NCBI GenBank assembly: GCA_030672445.1
Contig: DAOVGK010000041.1
Location: forward strand, 1 to 11,023
DNA: 11,023 nucleotides
Direction of reading: 5' to 3'
Source of the DNA: Candidatus Aerophobota bacterium
Lineage (GTDB): Bacteria; Aerophobota; Aerophobia; Aerophobales; AE-B3A
Positions 1 to 6,305 of the stretch are shown here, one piece after another; the stretch's first letter is position 1, and each line of letters opens with the position of its first letter. Made by a program: the position numbers and the translations under genes. Under the pieces are notes generated by a model that worked only from the letters and a program-made list of their open reading frames with translations, made no database searches and was not told the origin of the DNA.

Positions 1-2
1 TC

Positions 3-1430
3 TCTTCTGGAACCACTACCTATACCGATACCTTCACTACTGATGGAGTAGCTTATTATTACGTGGTGAGAGCTCAGGATGCCGCCGGTAATATTGAAAC
101 CAACACTTTTGAGGCCTCAGCCACTACATCTGGTACCGGTCCTCCCCCTCCCACTAATTTAACTGCCACGGCCATTGCCGGAGACGGCATCAAGCTCACC
201 TGGACTGCCTCTTCTCCGGAAACCGATGTGGCTCAATATAACATTTACCGGGCCACTACTTCTGGGGGTGAGGATTACTCATCTCCTACTTATACTGTGT
301 CTGTGGGAACCACCACCTATACCGATATCTCCACCACCGATGGAGTAACCTATTATTACGTGGTGAGAGCTCAGGATTCCGCTGGCAATATTGAAACCAA
401 CACCAATGAGGTCTGGGCTACGGTAGGCGTTGTTGGTCCCTCAGTTGGTGAGTCCCAGATCTATATCAAATATCAAGGTGCTCTTCTTTACAACCTTGCC
501 TCCTCCACCAATCGTCATAATCCTGGCGTTTTTGCTAGCGGTAAAATTGATGAGATTTACCTTCAGGTAAATCTGCTCACCGGGACTCCACTTAATGAGT
601 CTGCTTCCAGCATTGCTTTATATAAGCTGGTAGATAGCGAGATCCAAGAGGTCTCCGGAAGCCAACAGATCAATCAGGACACCGGGTGGGCCGAGTTAAT
701 TTTCCACCTTGCTCCTGTGTTTGATCCGAATGTGGACGAGCATTCACGGGACGCTCTTTACTGGGTGGATGCATCGGCAGTGGATACAACAGGCAGTACC
801 AATGATTTTGATTTTTATTTTATTTATGATACAACTCCTCCCTCACCGCCGAAAGACATTAAGATAACCTCTTTCGATTCCCTCACCAGCTTCATAACTG
901 TTTCCGGCAGGACTGTACCGGATGAGCTATCAGACCCCCAGTGGGTTGAGATATTTATTAATGACTCCTCCAAAGGCACTGTTACTGCTGATGCTAACTA
1001 TGAATTTGTCAAAAGTGGGATAGGATTGATTAAAGGGACTAATTATATTGCGGTCCAGTCAACGGATAAGGCAGGAAACAAAAGTGAGCTTTCAAAATCT
1101 TTAAAGCTGAATTATAATCCGGAAGGTCTTCTTTCTATTGTTATTCGCTCACCCCATGTGGTTCGTTCCGGTAGCTCTACTTCACCGATTAGGATTATCT
1201 ACTCTGTCACTCAACCGGCCGAGGTCACTATTCGGATCTTTAATCTTAGAGGCGAACTGGTTAAGGAATGGAGTGGATATGCTTCTGCCGGAGAAGAAAA
1301 TGAGTGGGATTGGTATGGCAGGAATATGTATGAGCAGGAGGTCAATAACGGGGTCTATATCTTTAGGATCAGGGCAAAGAGTGGTAGTAATAATGAGACT
1401 TTGACCAAGCTGGTGGCAGTTTTGCGCTAG
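3..1430 (+). CDS. Secreted multi-domain protein with FN3 repeats and FlgD/Por-tail-like C-terminus (5' partial)
   Basis: The reading frame is open to the left edge, so the N-terminus lies outside the window; 475 residues are visible, ending at TAG 1428-1430. An internal GTG at 63 is not the real start, because the same frame continues the FN3 repeat upstream of it. Numbering visible residues: the tail of one FN3 domain (1-40), a linker with PPPP, a complete FN3 domain (about 50-140), a region I do not recognise (about 145-275), an Ig-like domain opening at TPPSPP (about 277-370), and a C-terminal module (about 385-475). That last module has the pattern VTIRIFNLRGELV, then WDW, then NGVYIFRI, and ends KLVAVLR. 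It resembles FlgD Ig-like domains and the type A sorting tails of type IX secretion cargo. Role inferred: extracellular or cell-surface protein, possibly adhesive. No catalytic motif is visible. It could equally be anchored or released by another route. Confidence 0.85.
   Translation, partial: SSGTTTYTDTFTTDGVAYYYVVRAQDAAGNIETNTFEASATTSGTGPPPPTNLTATAIAGDGIKLTWTASSPETDVAQYNIYRATTSGGEDYSSPTYTVSVGTTTYTDISTTDGVTYYYVVRAQDSAGNIETNTNEVWATVGVVGPSVGESQIYIKYQGALLYNLASSTNRHNPGVFASGKIDEIYLQVNLLTGTPLNESASSIALYKLVDSEIQEVSGSQQINQDTGWAELIFHLAPVFDPNVDEHSRDALYWVDASAVDTTGSTNDFDFYFIYDTTPPSPPKDIKITSFDSLTSFITVSGRTVPDELSDPQWVEIFINDSSKGTVTADANYEFVKSGIGLIKGTNYIAVQSTDKAGNKSELSKSLKLNYNPEGLLSIVIRSPHVVRSGSSTSPIRIIYSVTQPAEVTIRIFNLRGELVKEWSGYASAGEENEWDWYGRNMYEQEVNNGVYIFRIRAKSGSNNETLTKLVAVLR
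9..425 (+). repeat. Direct repeat of an FN3 module, 297-bp period
   Basis: The stretch around 9-125 recurs around 306-422 with many identical bases; for example the string GTGGTGAGAGCTCAGGAT starts at 63 and again at 360. The offset is exactly 297 bp, or 99 codons, so the repeat unit is one FN3 domain plus linker. The left edge of the window cuts the array, so there may be more copies upstream. Near-identity at the DNA level points to recent duplication or ongoing recombination between modules. Confidence 0.85.
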
Positions 1431-1530
1431 ATCTAACAACGAAGCTTTCGAATCTTGAAATAACCTTCTAAAATTGCTTGAGTCCTATGTCCACGAATCT
1501 TCACCTTGCTAAACCAAAGAGGTAAGAAAA

Positions 1531-1746
1531 ATGGCCAAGCCATATATTTTGTTTCTTTTGATTTTTTCTCTGGTGGGGTGGGGGCAAATAGAAGAGGTGA
1601 GAGGAGGTGAAAAGGAGATAATCGAGCAAAAAATTAAAAGGAGAAGGAAGGATGAGACTTTCAATAATTATTGTATTGTCAGCGATGTTTATATTTGCAG
1701 CAGAGAGTATAGTTCAGGCTCAGGATGGCTGGAGCATTCAGCTTGA
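1531..1746 (+). CDS. Possible small signal-peptide-like ORF, or relic of a gene
   Basis: A 71-residue frame begins at ATG 1531 behind a good ribosome site (AGAGGT, 7 bases upstream). It starts with a hydrophobic leader of signal-peptide type (MAKPYILFLLIFSLVGWGQ), followed by a charged Lys/Arg/Glu-rich stretch (about 25-42). Its last 95 bases overlap the next gene in another frame, and there the composition looks like an out-of-frame shadow. Two readings are possible: a small exported or leader peptide coupled to the downstream gene, or the surviving 5' end of a broken gene. I recognise no family. The start region looks real; the C-terminal half is doubtful. Confidence 0.3.
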   Translation: MAKPYILFLLIFSLVGWGQIEEVRGGEKEIIEQKIKRRRKDETFNNYCIVSDVYICSREYSSGSGWLEHSA

Positions 1747-2791
1747 GCCTATGTGGATGGATGTCTATGGCTATGATGAGCATGCAGGCGATATAGTCAA
1801 GTATAGGGAGGAGTTTTCTGTTGATGGTGCCGGGAATATTACCCTAGATTACGGTGCAACCTATAAGCCAATAAACCTCAACATGAAGGATAAGTTCACC
1901 CTGAGAGGAGAGGCAATCTACAGAAAAAATCAGTGGGGGTTTGGTCTTAGCGGATGGTGGTTTGGTACTGATGACTCAAAAAGTGGTAGGGTAACCACAC
2001 CTCCTGAGGAAACTACACCAACTGGATATATTTATTACCAAAATGGGGTCCGCATGTGGGATCATACCGTCTCGCCTCTCTACAATGAGTTAGAGGATTC
2101 ATATATGTCTCCCGTTGATTACTGGGCAGAGGATAAGCTTGAGGTATGGACAGGTGATTTTTTTCTCAGTCGTACCCTGGCAGAAAAGAAGGACAGCTTT
2201 GCAAATTTTTCCTTGGGAGCAAAGCTCGGAAGCCTCAAAACTAAAGAAAATCTTGGTCAAAAGCAGCGGGCGTTTATTTATGACTATGACTATGGCTGTA
2301 ACTTTGACAACCACATCACTCTCGAAAGCACAGCTGAGGCAGATTGTGGCTTTATGGCAGGCCCTGTTTTAGGATTTGAAGGGAAGGTAAAGTGTCAAAA
2401 GTTTGGGATTGAGGGCTTTATCAACCAGTCAGTCCTGTTTGGTAAGGTAGAGCATACAGGTCTTTGGGAAGACATTGACGACATATTGTGGATATATCCT
2501 GCTACTGGCGAAACTGTTTTTCACGATGTCTATACTGGTGAGTTTTCCTTCTCGAAGAGCAAGAGAGTAGCACTCCCAGTGACAGAGCTAAAGCTAAAAG
2601 TTGCCTATTACATAACAGAGAATGTCTCTATCAGTTGCGGTGGCTTCTACTCCATCTGGTGGAATGCACCTGTTGCCCCAAAATGGTCAGTTCCTGGTGA
2701 TTGGGTTGCAGGGGAGGGAACAGGATGGAGACTTCAAAAAAGGACACTCAAGTTTACTGGTCTTTTGGCTGACCTTGGCATCCGCTTTTAA
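1652..2791 (+). CDS. Putative outer-membrane beta-barrel protein of unknown family
   Basis: 379 residues from ATG 1652, which sits behind a purine-rich ribosome site (GGAGAAGGAAGG). Residues 1-23 form a classical signal peptide (hydrophobic core 4-17, cleavage expected after VQA). The mature protein is rich in aromatic residues and glycine in alternating patterns (for example FGLSGWWFG at about 97-105 and SCGGFYSIWW at about 328-337). It ends in Phe with LGIRF, the C-terminal signature of many outer-membrane barrels. Four Cys (about 216, 232, 248, 329) could form periplasmic or extracellular disulfides. It may belong among the broad pore-forming outer-membrane proteins, but I cannot name a family. 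It lies between two other exported proteins on the same strand, which fits an envelope gene cluster. Confidence is high that it is an exported protein, moderate that it is a barrel. Confidence 0.75.
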   Translation: MRLSIIIVLSAMFIFAAESIVQAQDGWSIQLEPMWMDVYGYDEHAGDIVKYREEFSVDGAGNITLDYGATYKPINLNMKDKFTLRGEAIYRKNQWGFGLSGWWFGTDDSKSGRVTTPPEETTPTGYIYYQNGVRMWDHTVSPLYNELEDSYMSPVDYWAEDKLEVWTGDFFLSRTLAEKKDSFANFSLGAKLGSLKTKENLGQKQRAFIYDYDYGCNFDNHITLESTAEADCGFMAGPVLGFEGKVKCQKFGIEGFINQSVLFGKVEHTGLWEDIDDILWIYPATGETVFHDVYTGEFSFSKSKRVALPVTELKLKVAYYITENVSISCGGFYSIWWNAPVAPKWSVPGDWVAGEGTGWRLQKRTLKFTGLLADLGIRF

Positions 2792-3044
2792 TAATATCTA
2801 ATGCCAAAAAATGGGGGTGAGATCTTACCTCCACGAAAGAACTGACAAGGATTCCCTATACATTGACCTGTGCATACTTATAATTACACTAAATTATAGA
2901 GGCGCGCTTTTAAACCTTCTTTGCCAAAGGCAAAATTTAGAAGCTTTTCTTCCTCCATCTGTTGAAGATAAGATATTGTATTTTACCTAATTTCTTAGCC
3001 GGGATGAATTCCCCTTGAATATCTTTTTTGAAAAGGAGAAAAAG
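2792..3044 (+). other. Intergenic spacer with two small palindromes
   Basis: This 253-bp gap separates the unknown barrel gene from the PorV-like gene. A quasi-palindrome at 2813-2832 (GGGGGTGAGA facing TCTTACCTCC, two G-T mismatches) and a short hairpin at 2920-2934 (TTTGCC, loop AAA, GGCAAA) are visible. Neither is followed by a T-run, so I do not call a terminator. I see no convincing promoter and no gene. Confidence 0.4.
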
Positions 3045-3923
3045 ATGCCAAGGATTTTAACGAGTGTAGGAATAGGAGTTTTTATTCTGATTTTGACCAG
3101 CTATGCTTATGGAGGCGGTCCGGGAACCACCGCGGCTAATTTCCTGAAAATTGGAGTGGGTGCACGGGCAACTGCTATGGGAGGAGCTTTTACTGCTCTG
3201 GCTGACGATACCACCTCCTTATACTGGAATCCGGCAGGCCTGGCCCAAATCAAGGAAGGAGAACTTTCAGCTACCTATAATTTGTGGTTTGAGGATGTGA
3301 GGCAGGGCTATCTAAGTATTGGATTTCCCTTAATGGGGGGAACCCTGGGGTTGGCTGCAAATTATGTAGACATGGGGACTTTAGAAGGTAGAGATGAGGC
3401 TGGTAATCCTACCGGGAACTTCACTGCTTCCGATTTGGAGCTGATGGTGGGATATGCAAAAGAAATCTCTCCTAAATTAAGCTTTGGTTTTGGTGCAGGA
3501 ATTATCCAGGATACCATCGCTGAGGATAAGAAAAGTGCCTTTTTGGCCAATGTTGGCCTTCTCACAGAGGTGAGCAAACCTCTTATTCTGGGTTTTGCGG
3601 TTCAGAATTTGGGCTCTCAGTTAGGCGGTGATTCTTTACCGCTCACGCTAAGAGTAGGTCTGGCGTTAAAACCGGGTCCCTTCGAGATAGCCCTGGATTT
3701 GGTAAAGCCTACCGATGATGATACCTACTATTGTGCTGGAGCAGAGTGGTGGATAGAGAAAATTGTAGCCTTAAGGGTCGGCTATAAGAGTAATCAGGAT
3801 GTAGGCTCCGGCCTTACGGCGGGATTAGGTTTTAAGGTAGCTACGGTTGATCTTGATTATGCTTACGTTGACTATGGAGATTTAGGTAATACCCACCGGA
3901 TCTCTCTGGGATTTAAGTGGTAG
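3045..3923 (+). CDS. PorV/PorQ family outer-membrane protein
   Basis: 292 residues from ATG 3045, preceded by AAGGAG at 3033-3038. A TTG ten codons earlier (3015) is in frame but has no ribosome site, and it would put a charged tail in front of the signal peptide. The signal peptide covers about 1-21. The mature N-terminus carries the family hallmarks: FLKIGVGARATAMGGAFTA (about 33-51), then ADDTTSLYWNPAGLAQ (about 53-68) with the conserved NPAG. Repeated Gly-plus-aromatic beta strands follow, and the protein ends GFKW with a terminal aromatic. These proteins are FadL-like barrels. In Bacteroidetes, PorV helps deliver type IX secretion cargo, while many relatives in other phyla have no assigned role. 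Placement downstream of a protein with a Por-tail-like C-terminus is suggestive. Family assignment is firm; function is not. Confidence 0.85.
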   Translation: MPRILTSVGIGVFILILTSYAYGGGPGTTAANFLKIGVGARATAMGGAFTALADDTTSLYWNPAGLAQIKEGELSATYNLWFEDVRQGYLSIGFPLMGGTLGLAANYVDMGTLEGRDEAGNPTGNFTASDLELMVGYAKEISPKLSFGFGAGIIQDTIAEDKKSAFLANVGLLTEVSKPLILGFAVQNLGSQLGGDSLPLTLRVGLALKPGPFEIALDLVKPTDDDTYYCAGAEWWIEKIVALRVGYKSNQDVGSGLTAGLGFKVATVDLDYAYVDYGDLGNTHRISLGFKW

Positions 3924-3980
3924 GCAAATGCGATTTTCTCTATTTTCTTTTAGCTAGTTCGGCTTTAGGGAAGGCTTTGA

Positions 3981-4054
3981 TGGCGGTGCGAGGATTCGAA
4001 CCTCGGACTCCACGGGTATGAGCCGTGTGCTCTAACCGACTGAGCTACACCGCC
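3981..4054 (-). tRNA. tRNA-Met(CAT), elongator type
   Basis: On the minus strand the cloverleaf is complete: acceptor GGCGGTG pairs with CACCGCC, the D-arm is GCTC/GAGC, the anticodon stem CACGG/CCGTG encloses the loop CTCATAC, and the T-arm is CGAGG with loop TTCGAAT and CCTCG. The discriminator is A. The first acceptor pair is matched and the anticodon stem lacks the three-G/three-C run, so this is not the initiator. It resembles elongator Met rather than the lysidine-modified Ile tRNA, though that alternative is not excluded. No CCA is encoded after the discriminator, unlike the other two tRNAs here. Confidence 0.95.
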
Positions 4055-4064
4055 TAAAAAAATC

Positions 4065-4141
<77 letters not shown>

Positions 4142-4151
4142 ATAATGAATC

Positions 4152-4186
4152 CGTATATAGTATTTCGTATCTAGTATATCGTAAAA
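4152..4186 (+). repeat. Degenerate 7-bp tandem array (left arm), consensus MGTATNT
   Basis: Five consecutive heptamers read in register at 4152, 4159, 4166, 4173 and 4180. They begin alternately CGTA and AGTA, and the last is CGTAAAA. The array lies just upstream of the initiator tRNA. It pairs with a similar array in opposite orientation at 4269-4296. Confidence 0.75.
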
Positions 4187-4268
4187 AACTTAAAACACCT
4201 AACTCTCTTCATTATATATGTAATACGCTCGTCACATTTCGTTAATTTTGTTTGAGGTTCATTATTCA

Positions 4269-4296
4269 TTTTACGAGATACGAACAACGAGCAACG
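4269..4296 (-). repeat. Degenerate 7-bp tandem array (right arm), inverted relative to 4152-4186
   Basis: Read on the minus strand from 4296, four heptamers (CGTTGCT, CGTTGTT, CGTATCT, CGTAAAA) follow in exact 7-base register. They share CGTATCT and the terminal CGTAAAA with the left array. Both arrays therefore point inward and end in the same heptamer, flanking an AT-rich core at 4187-4268. The 3' end of tRNA-Leu begins 5 bases beyond. Confidence 0.7.
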
Positions 4297-4300
4297 TATT

Positions 4301-4390
4301 TGGTGCCGGAGGCCGGACTCGAACCGGCACGGATATTAATTATCCAGTGGATTTTAAGTCCACTGCGTCTACCCATTCCGCCACTCCGGC
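4301..4390 (-). tRNA. tRNA-Leu(TAA)
   Basis: A 90-base minus-strand gene with encoded CCA. Acceptor GCCGGAG pairs with CTCCGGC. The anticodon stem AGTGG/CCACT encloses CTTAAAA, giving anticodon TAA, which reads UUA. A long variable arm and the T-arm GCCGG / TTCGAGT / CCGGC fit class II tRNA-Leu. It is the first of three same-direction tRNAs and has its own strong promoter upstream. Confidence 0.97.
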
Positions 4391-4527
4391 TCTTATCACC
4401 GGCCCGGTCACTGCAAGCAGTTTATCAAATAAGGCACCTTTCCAACCATTTAAATTTATAGCATACCTTTTTATCTTGTCAAGGGAAATCGGGGAAGCTT
4501 GGAGGACATAGCTTCGAGAAGGATTAA
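4391..4527 (-). other. tRNA leader region and ftsB 3' spacer
   Basis: This gap between ftsB and tRNA-Leu contains the tRNA promoter listed separately. A 6-bp stem (GAAGCT at 4494-4499 against AGCTTC at 4510-4515, 10-base loop) lies just after ftsB on the minus strand. No T-run follows it, so termination there is possible but unproven. No gene is seen. Confidence 0.4.
4455..4482 (-). promoter_or_regulatory. Sigma-70-type promoter for the tRNA cluster
   Basis: On the minus strand a perfect -35 TTGACA (4482-4477) is followed after 16 bases by TATAAA (4460-4455), one mismatch from the -10 consensus. Transcription would start near 4448, about 58 bases before tRNA-Leu. The strength fits a tRNA operon. 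Confidence 0.8.
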
Positions 4528-4821
4528 TTATTTCTTTTCCTTGGGAGGAAGAATTTTATAGATAATTTCTCCTTTTTTGGCTAAACCTAGCTTTTCTCTA
4601 GCCATTTTCTCGAGGTAGAAAGGGTCCTTCATGTTTTCTACTTGCTGCATTAGAGTTTTGTTCTCCAGTCTTAATTGGTTTAGCTCTTCCTCCACCTTCC
4701 TTACCTGGTTTTGGGCCTGCCTGACCTGGTAATAACTTTTCGCTCCCCAAAAGAAGAGAAAAGAAGATTCAATAGAGACTAAAATAAGGAAGAGTTTCTT
4801 TTTCCATGCTTTTTCGCCCAT
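4528..4821 (-). CDS. ftsB: Septum formation initiator FtsB/DivIC-like protein
   Basis: 97 residues from ATG 4821, with AAGGA nine bases upstream. The short basic N-terminus (MGEKAWKKK) is cytoplasmic. A single membrane segment covers about 9-26, then a heptad-rich coiled coil about 30-66, then DPFYLEKMAREKLGLAKKGE (about 67-86), the conserved end of FtsB/DivIC proteins. FtsB forms a bitopic complex with FtsL and FtsQ/DivIB at the division septum and helps activate septal peptidoglycan synthesis. Length fits the family (about 90-110). It lies 104 bases after the prepilin peptidase in the same direction, with a palindrome between them, and may share the pilus transcript. FtsB and DivIC are not separable by sequence here. 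Confidence 0.9.
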   Translation of the reverse strand: MGEKAWKKKLFLILVSIESSFLFFWGAKSYYQVRQAQNQVRKVEEELNQLRLENKTLMQQVENMKDPFYLEKMAREKLGLAKKGEIIYKILPPKEKK

Positions 4822-4839
4822 CTTGTTAAGTCCTTCTGC

Positions 4840-4873
4840 TAGGTTCTCGCAGGCTAAAGCCTGCGGCTACCTA
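4840..4873. repeat. Compound palindrome, REP-like, upstream of ftsB
   Basis: The core CGCAGGCTAAAGCCTGCG (4848-4865) is an 8-bp inverted repeat around AA. It is framed by an outer stem, TAGGT (4840-4844) and ACCTA (4869-4873), with three unpaired bases on each side. In RNA it would fold into a two-tier hairpin ending 18 bases upstream of the ftsB start. The core resembles a dispersed GCAGGCTTTAGCCTGC-type repeat that I recall from several unrelated bacterial genomes; copy number here is unknown. It may act in mRNA processing or attenuation, or simply be a mobile palindrome. Confidence 0.75.
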
Positions 4874-4925
4874 CCAATTTTTTCGTGCAAAAGTTGGTTG
4901 TCAGACAATTTGAGAAACTCCCGGG

Positions 4926-5669
4926 CTAATAATAAACAAGGGTTAGGTAAAAACTGAAAAATTTTTCTCCCCAGAAAAGAGAAATCAAGGCCGCTGCCAC
5001 CAGAAAAGGAGCAAAAGGAATCCTATCCTTTCTTCTTTTTAGATGGGTCAACAGAAGAAAAATAGCCACCGTTGCTCCCAAGAGGAAGGAGAGAAAAAAA
5101 CAGACCAGCGTGAGTCTCCATCCCAGAAAGGCACCTATTCCTGCTGCCAGCTTTACATCCCCCATTCCCATACTTTCGGCCTTCAAAAAGAAAGTGCCCA
5201 GAGATCTGATGATTAGAAATATACCTCCCCCTATGCCCAACCCAACCAGGCTGGAAAAAAAGGATCTGGTGAGGAAGCTAAGAAGTAGTCCAGAGACGAG
5301 AACTCCGTAAGAGAGAGGATTGGGAACAATCCGATGTTCGAGGTCAATGAAAAAGACCGGAATTAGGAAGGAAACAAAGACGAGATCTTTCAAAAAAGAA
5401 AGAAAAAAAGGGAAGGTGAAAATCTGGGGAGAGTGGTGAAAAAAGGAAAAAAGAAAAAAGACTCCTGTCAGTGCTTCAACCAGGGGATATCGAAAAGAGA
5501 TGCGAGAGGAGCAGTGCCGACATCTTCCTTTTAGCAGAAGATAGCTCAGGAGGGGAATATTATCATGCCATTTTATTAAATTACCGCATTGAGGACAATG
5601 GGAGGGAGGGTGAAGTAAAGACTCGCCTCGAGGAAGACGGTAAATACAAACATTTAAAAAAGACCCCAT
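4926..5669 (-). CDS. pilD: Prepilin leader peptidase (PilD/GspO family)
   Basis: Inner-membrane aspartic protease that cuts the leader from type IV prepilins and usually N-methylates the new end. From ATG 5669 there are 247 residues. GSFLNVCIYRLPRGES (about 2-17) is the family N-terminal motif. Zinc-type cysteines are C25, C28, C50 and C53. Catalytic aspartates are expected at D109 (FFIDLEHRIVPN) and D171 (GMGDVKLAAG), among several membrane spans. In relatives the N-terminal motif follows a membrane segment that is missing here. The upstream codons in frame encode one (IFFSFFIFILGLS), with no ATG, GTG or TTG but an ATT at 5706-5708 behind AAGGGG. The real protein is therefore probably 260 residues, starting at ATT 5708. 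A weak AGGA also precedes the ATG. Pilin and peptidase are adjacent, as expected of substrate and enzyme. Confidence 0.92.
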   Translation of the reverse strand: MGSFLNVCIYRLPRGESLLHPPSHCPQCGNLIKWHDNIPLLSYLLLKGRCRHCSSRISFRYPLVEALTGVFFLFSFFHHSPQIFTFPFFLSFLKDLVFVSFLIPVFFIDLEHRIVPNPLSYGVLVSGLLLSFLTRSFFSSLVGLGIGGGIFLIIRSLGTFFLKAESMGMGDVKLAAGIGAFLGWRLTLVCFFLSFLLGATVAIFLLLTHLKRRKDRIPFAPFLVAAALISLFWGEKFFSFYLTLVYY

Positions 5670-5705
5670 CGATAATCCTAAAATGAAAATAAAGAAAGAA
5701 AAGAA

Positions 5706-5720
5706 AATTTCTTGCCCCTT
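5706..5720 (-). promoter_or_regulatory. Ribosome site plus candidate ATT start for the prepilin peptidase
   Basis: On the minus strand AAGGGG (5720-5715) stands six bases before ATT (5708-5706), at ideal spacing, in the frame of the peptidase. It lies about 30 bases after the pilin stop. Starting here restores the otherwise absent first membrane segment. ATT starts are rare but known (infC). The alternative is the ATG at 5669. Confidence 0.5.
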
Positions 5721-5737
5721 TCGACCCCAATTAGGCT

Positions 5738-6250
5738 TTAGGGTCCACCTCTTCCCAAATCACCGTTGCTGGTGGCACCGGTAGCAGGATCATACCAATC
5801 AAATCCATATCCTGAGAGTACACCACCGGGGCCCCCTAGTTGTCCAGCTACCCGAGCATCCCAGCTAATACCATCACCTGTTACATCTTCGTCGGTATCT
5901 GGCCCGTTAGAGACGAGAAGCCAGGCGGTTGTTGGAGCGTCTGCAGCGGCATTGGTGTAATACCTGTAACCAGGAACCTCGGCAGTTCCGAAGGGATCAT
6001 TGGGCAGATTGGTGATGTAATCCGGAGTCAAAGCATCCAGATCTGCCGGATATGAGATATTGTCCACAGAATAGGACTCGAGGGCATCGGCTATGGCTCG
6101 CATATCGGCAAATGCTCGAGTCACTCTGGCCTTGGTTCGAGCTCCTAAGAAATTAGGTATGGCAATCCCAGCTATTATACCAATGATGGCCACCACGATC
6201 AGAAGCTCGATCAAAGTAAAGCCTTCATTTTTCCTGGATAATTTCCTCAT
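5738..6250 (-). CDS. Type IV pilin / GspG-like major pseudopilin
   Basis: 170 residues from ATG 6250, with GAGGTG seven bases upstream (6263-6258). The class III leader is short and basic (MRKLSRKNEG), with cleavage after G10 giving a mature F1. The conserved Glu5 of the mature protein is E15 in GFTLIELLIVVAIIGIIAGI, which forms the membrane and polymerisation helix. After the helix, YPADLDALTPDYITNLPNDP (about 67-86) matches the core of GspG pseudopilins, and NGPDTDEDVTGDG is acidic in a way that could bind calcium. No Cys is present, so there is no pilin disulfide loop. The tail is Gly-rich (GGPGG; ending GRGGP). It could build either a pilus or a T2SS pseudopilus; the neighbouring PilB and PilC types do not decide this. 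It is the likely substrate of the adjacent peptidase. Confidence 0.93.
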   Translation of the reverse strand: MRKLSRKNEGFTLIELLIVVAIIGIIAGIAIPNFLGARTKARVTRAFADMRAIADALESYSVDNISYPADLDALTPDYITNLPNDPFGTAEVPGYRYYTNAAADAPTTAWLLVSNGPDTDEDVTGDGISWDARVAGQLGGPGGVLSGYGFDWYDPATGATSNGDLGRGGP

Positions 6251-6305
6251 CTTTTTTCACCTCGCTTTTATTTTTATCCTCCGTAACTATTCAGCCTTAT
6301 CATAT

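Noticed and set aside
2813..2832. Quasi-palindrome after the barrel gene as a rho-independent terminator
   Set aside because: No loop of normal size without breaking pairs, two G-T mismatches and no T-run after it.
3015..3044. TTG 3015 as the start of the PorV-like gene
   Set aside because: AAGGAG at 3033-3038 serves ATG 3045, and starting earlier would bury the signal peptide behind a charged extension.
4248..4511. Two plus-strand ORFs across the tRNA-Leu gene
   Set aside because: They are the antisense translation of tRNA-Leu, a familiar false protein containing RTRTGTDINYP-like text, and have no ribosome site.
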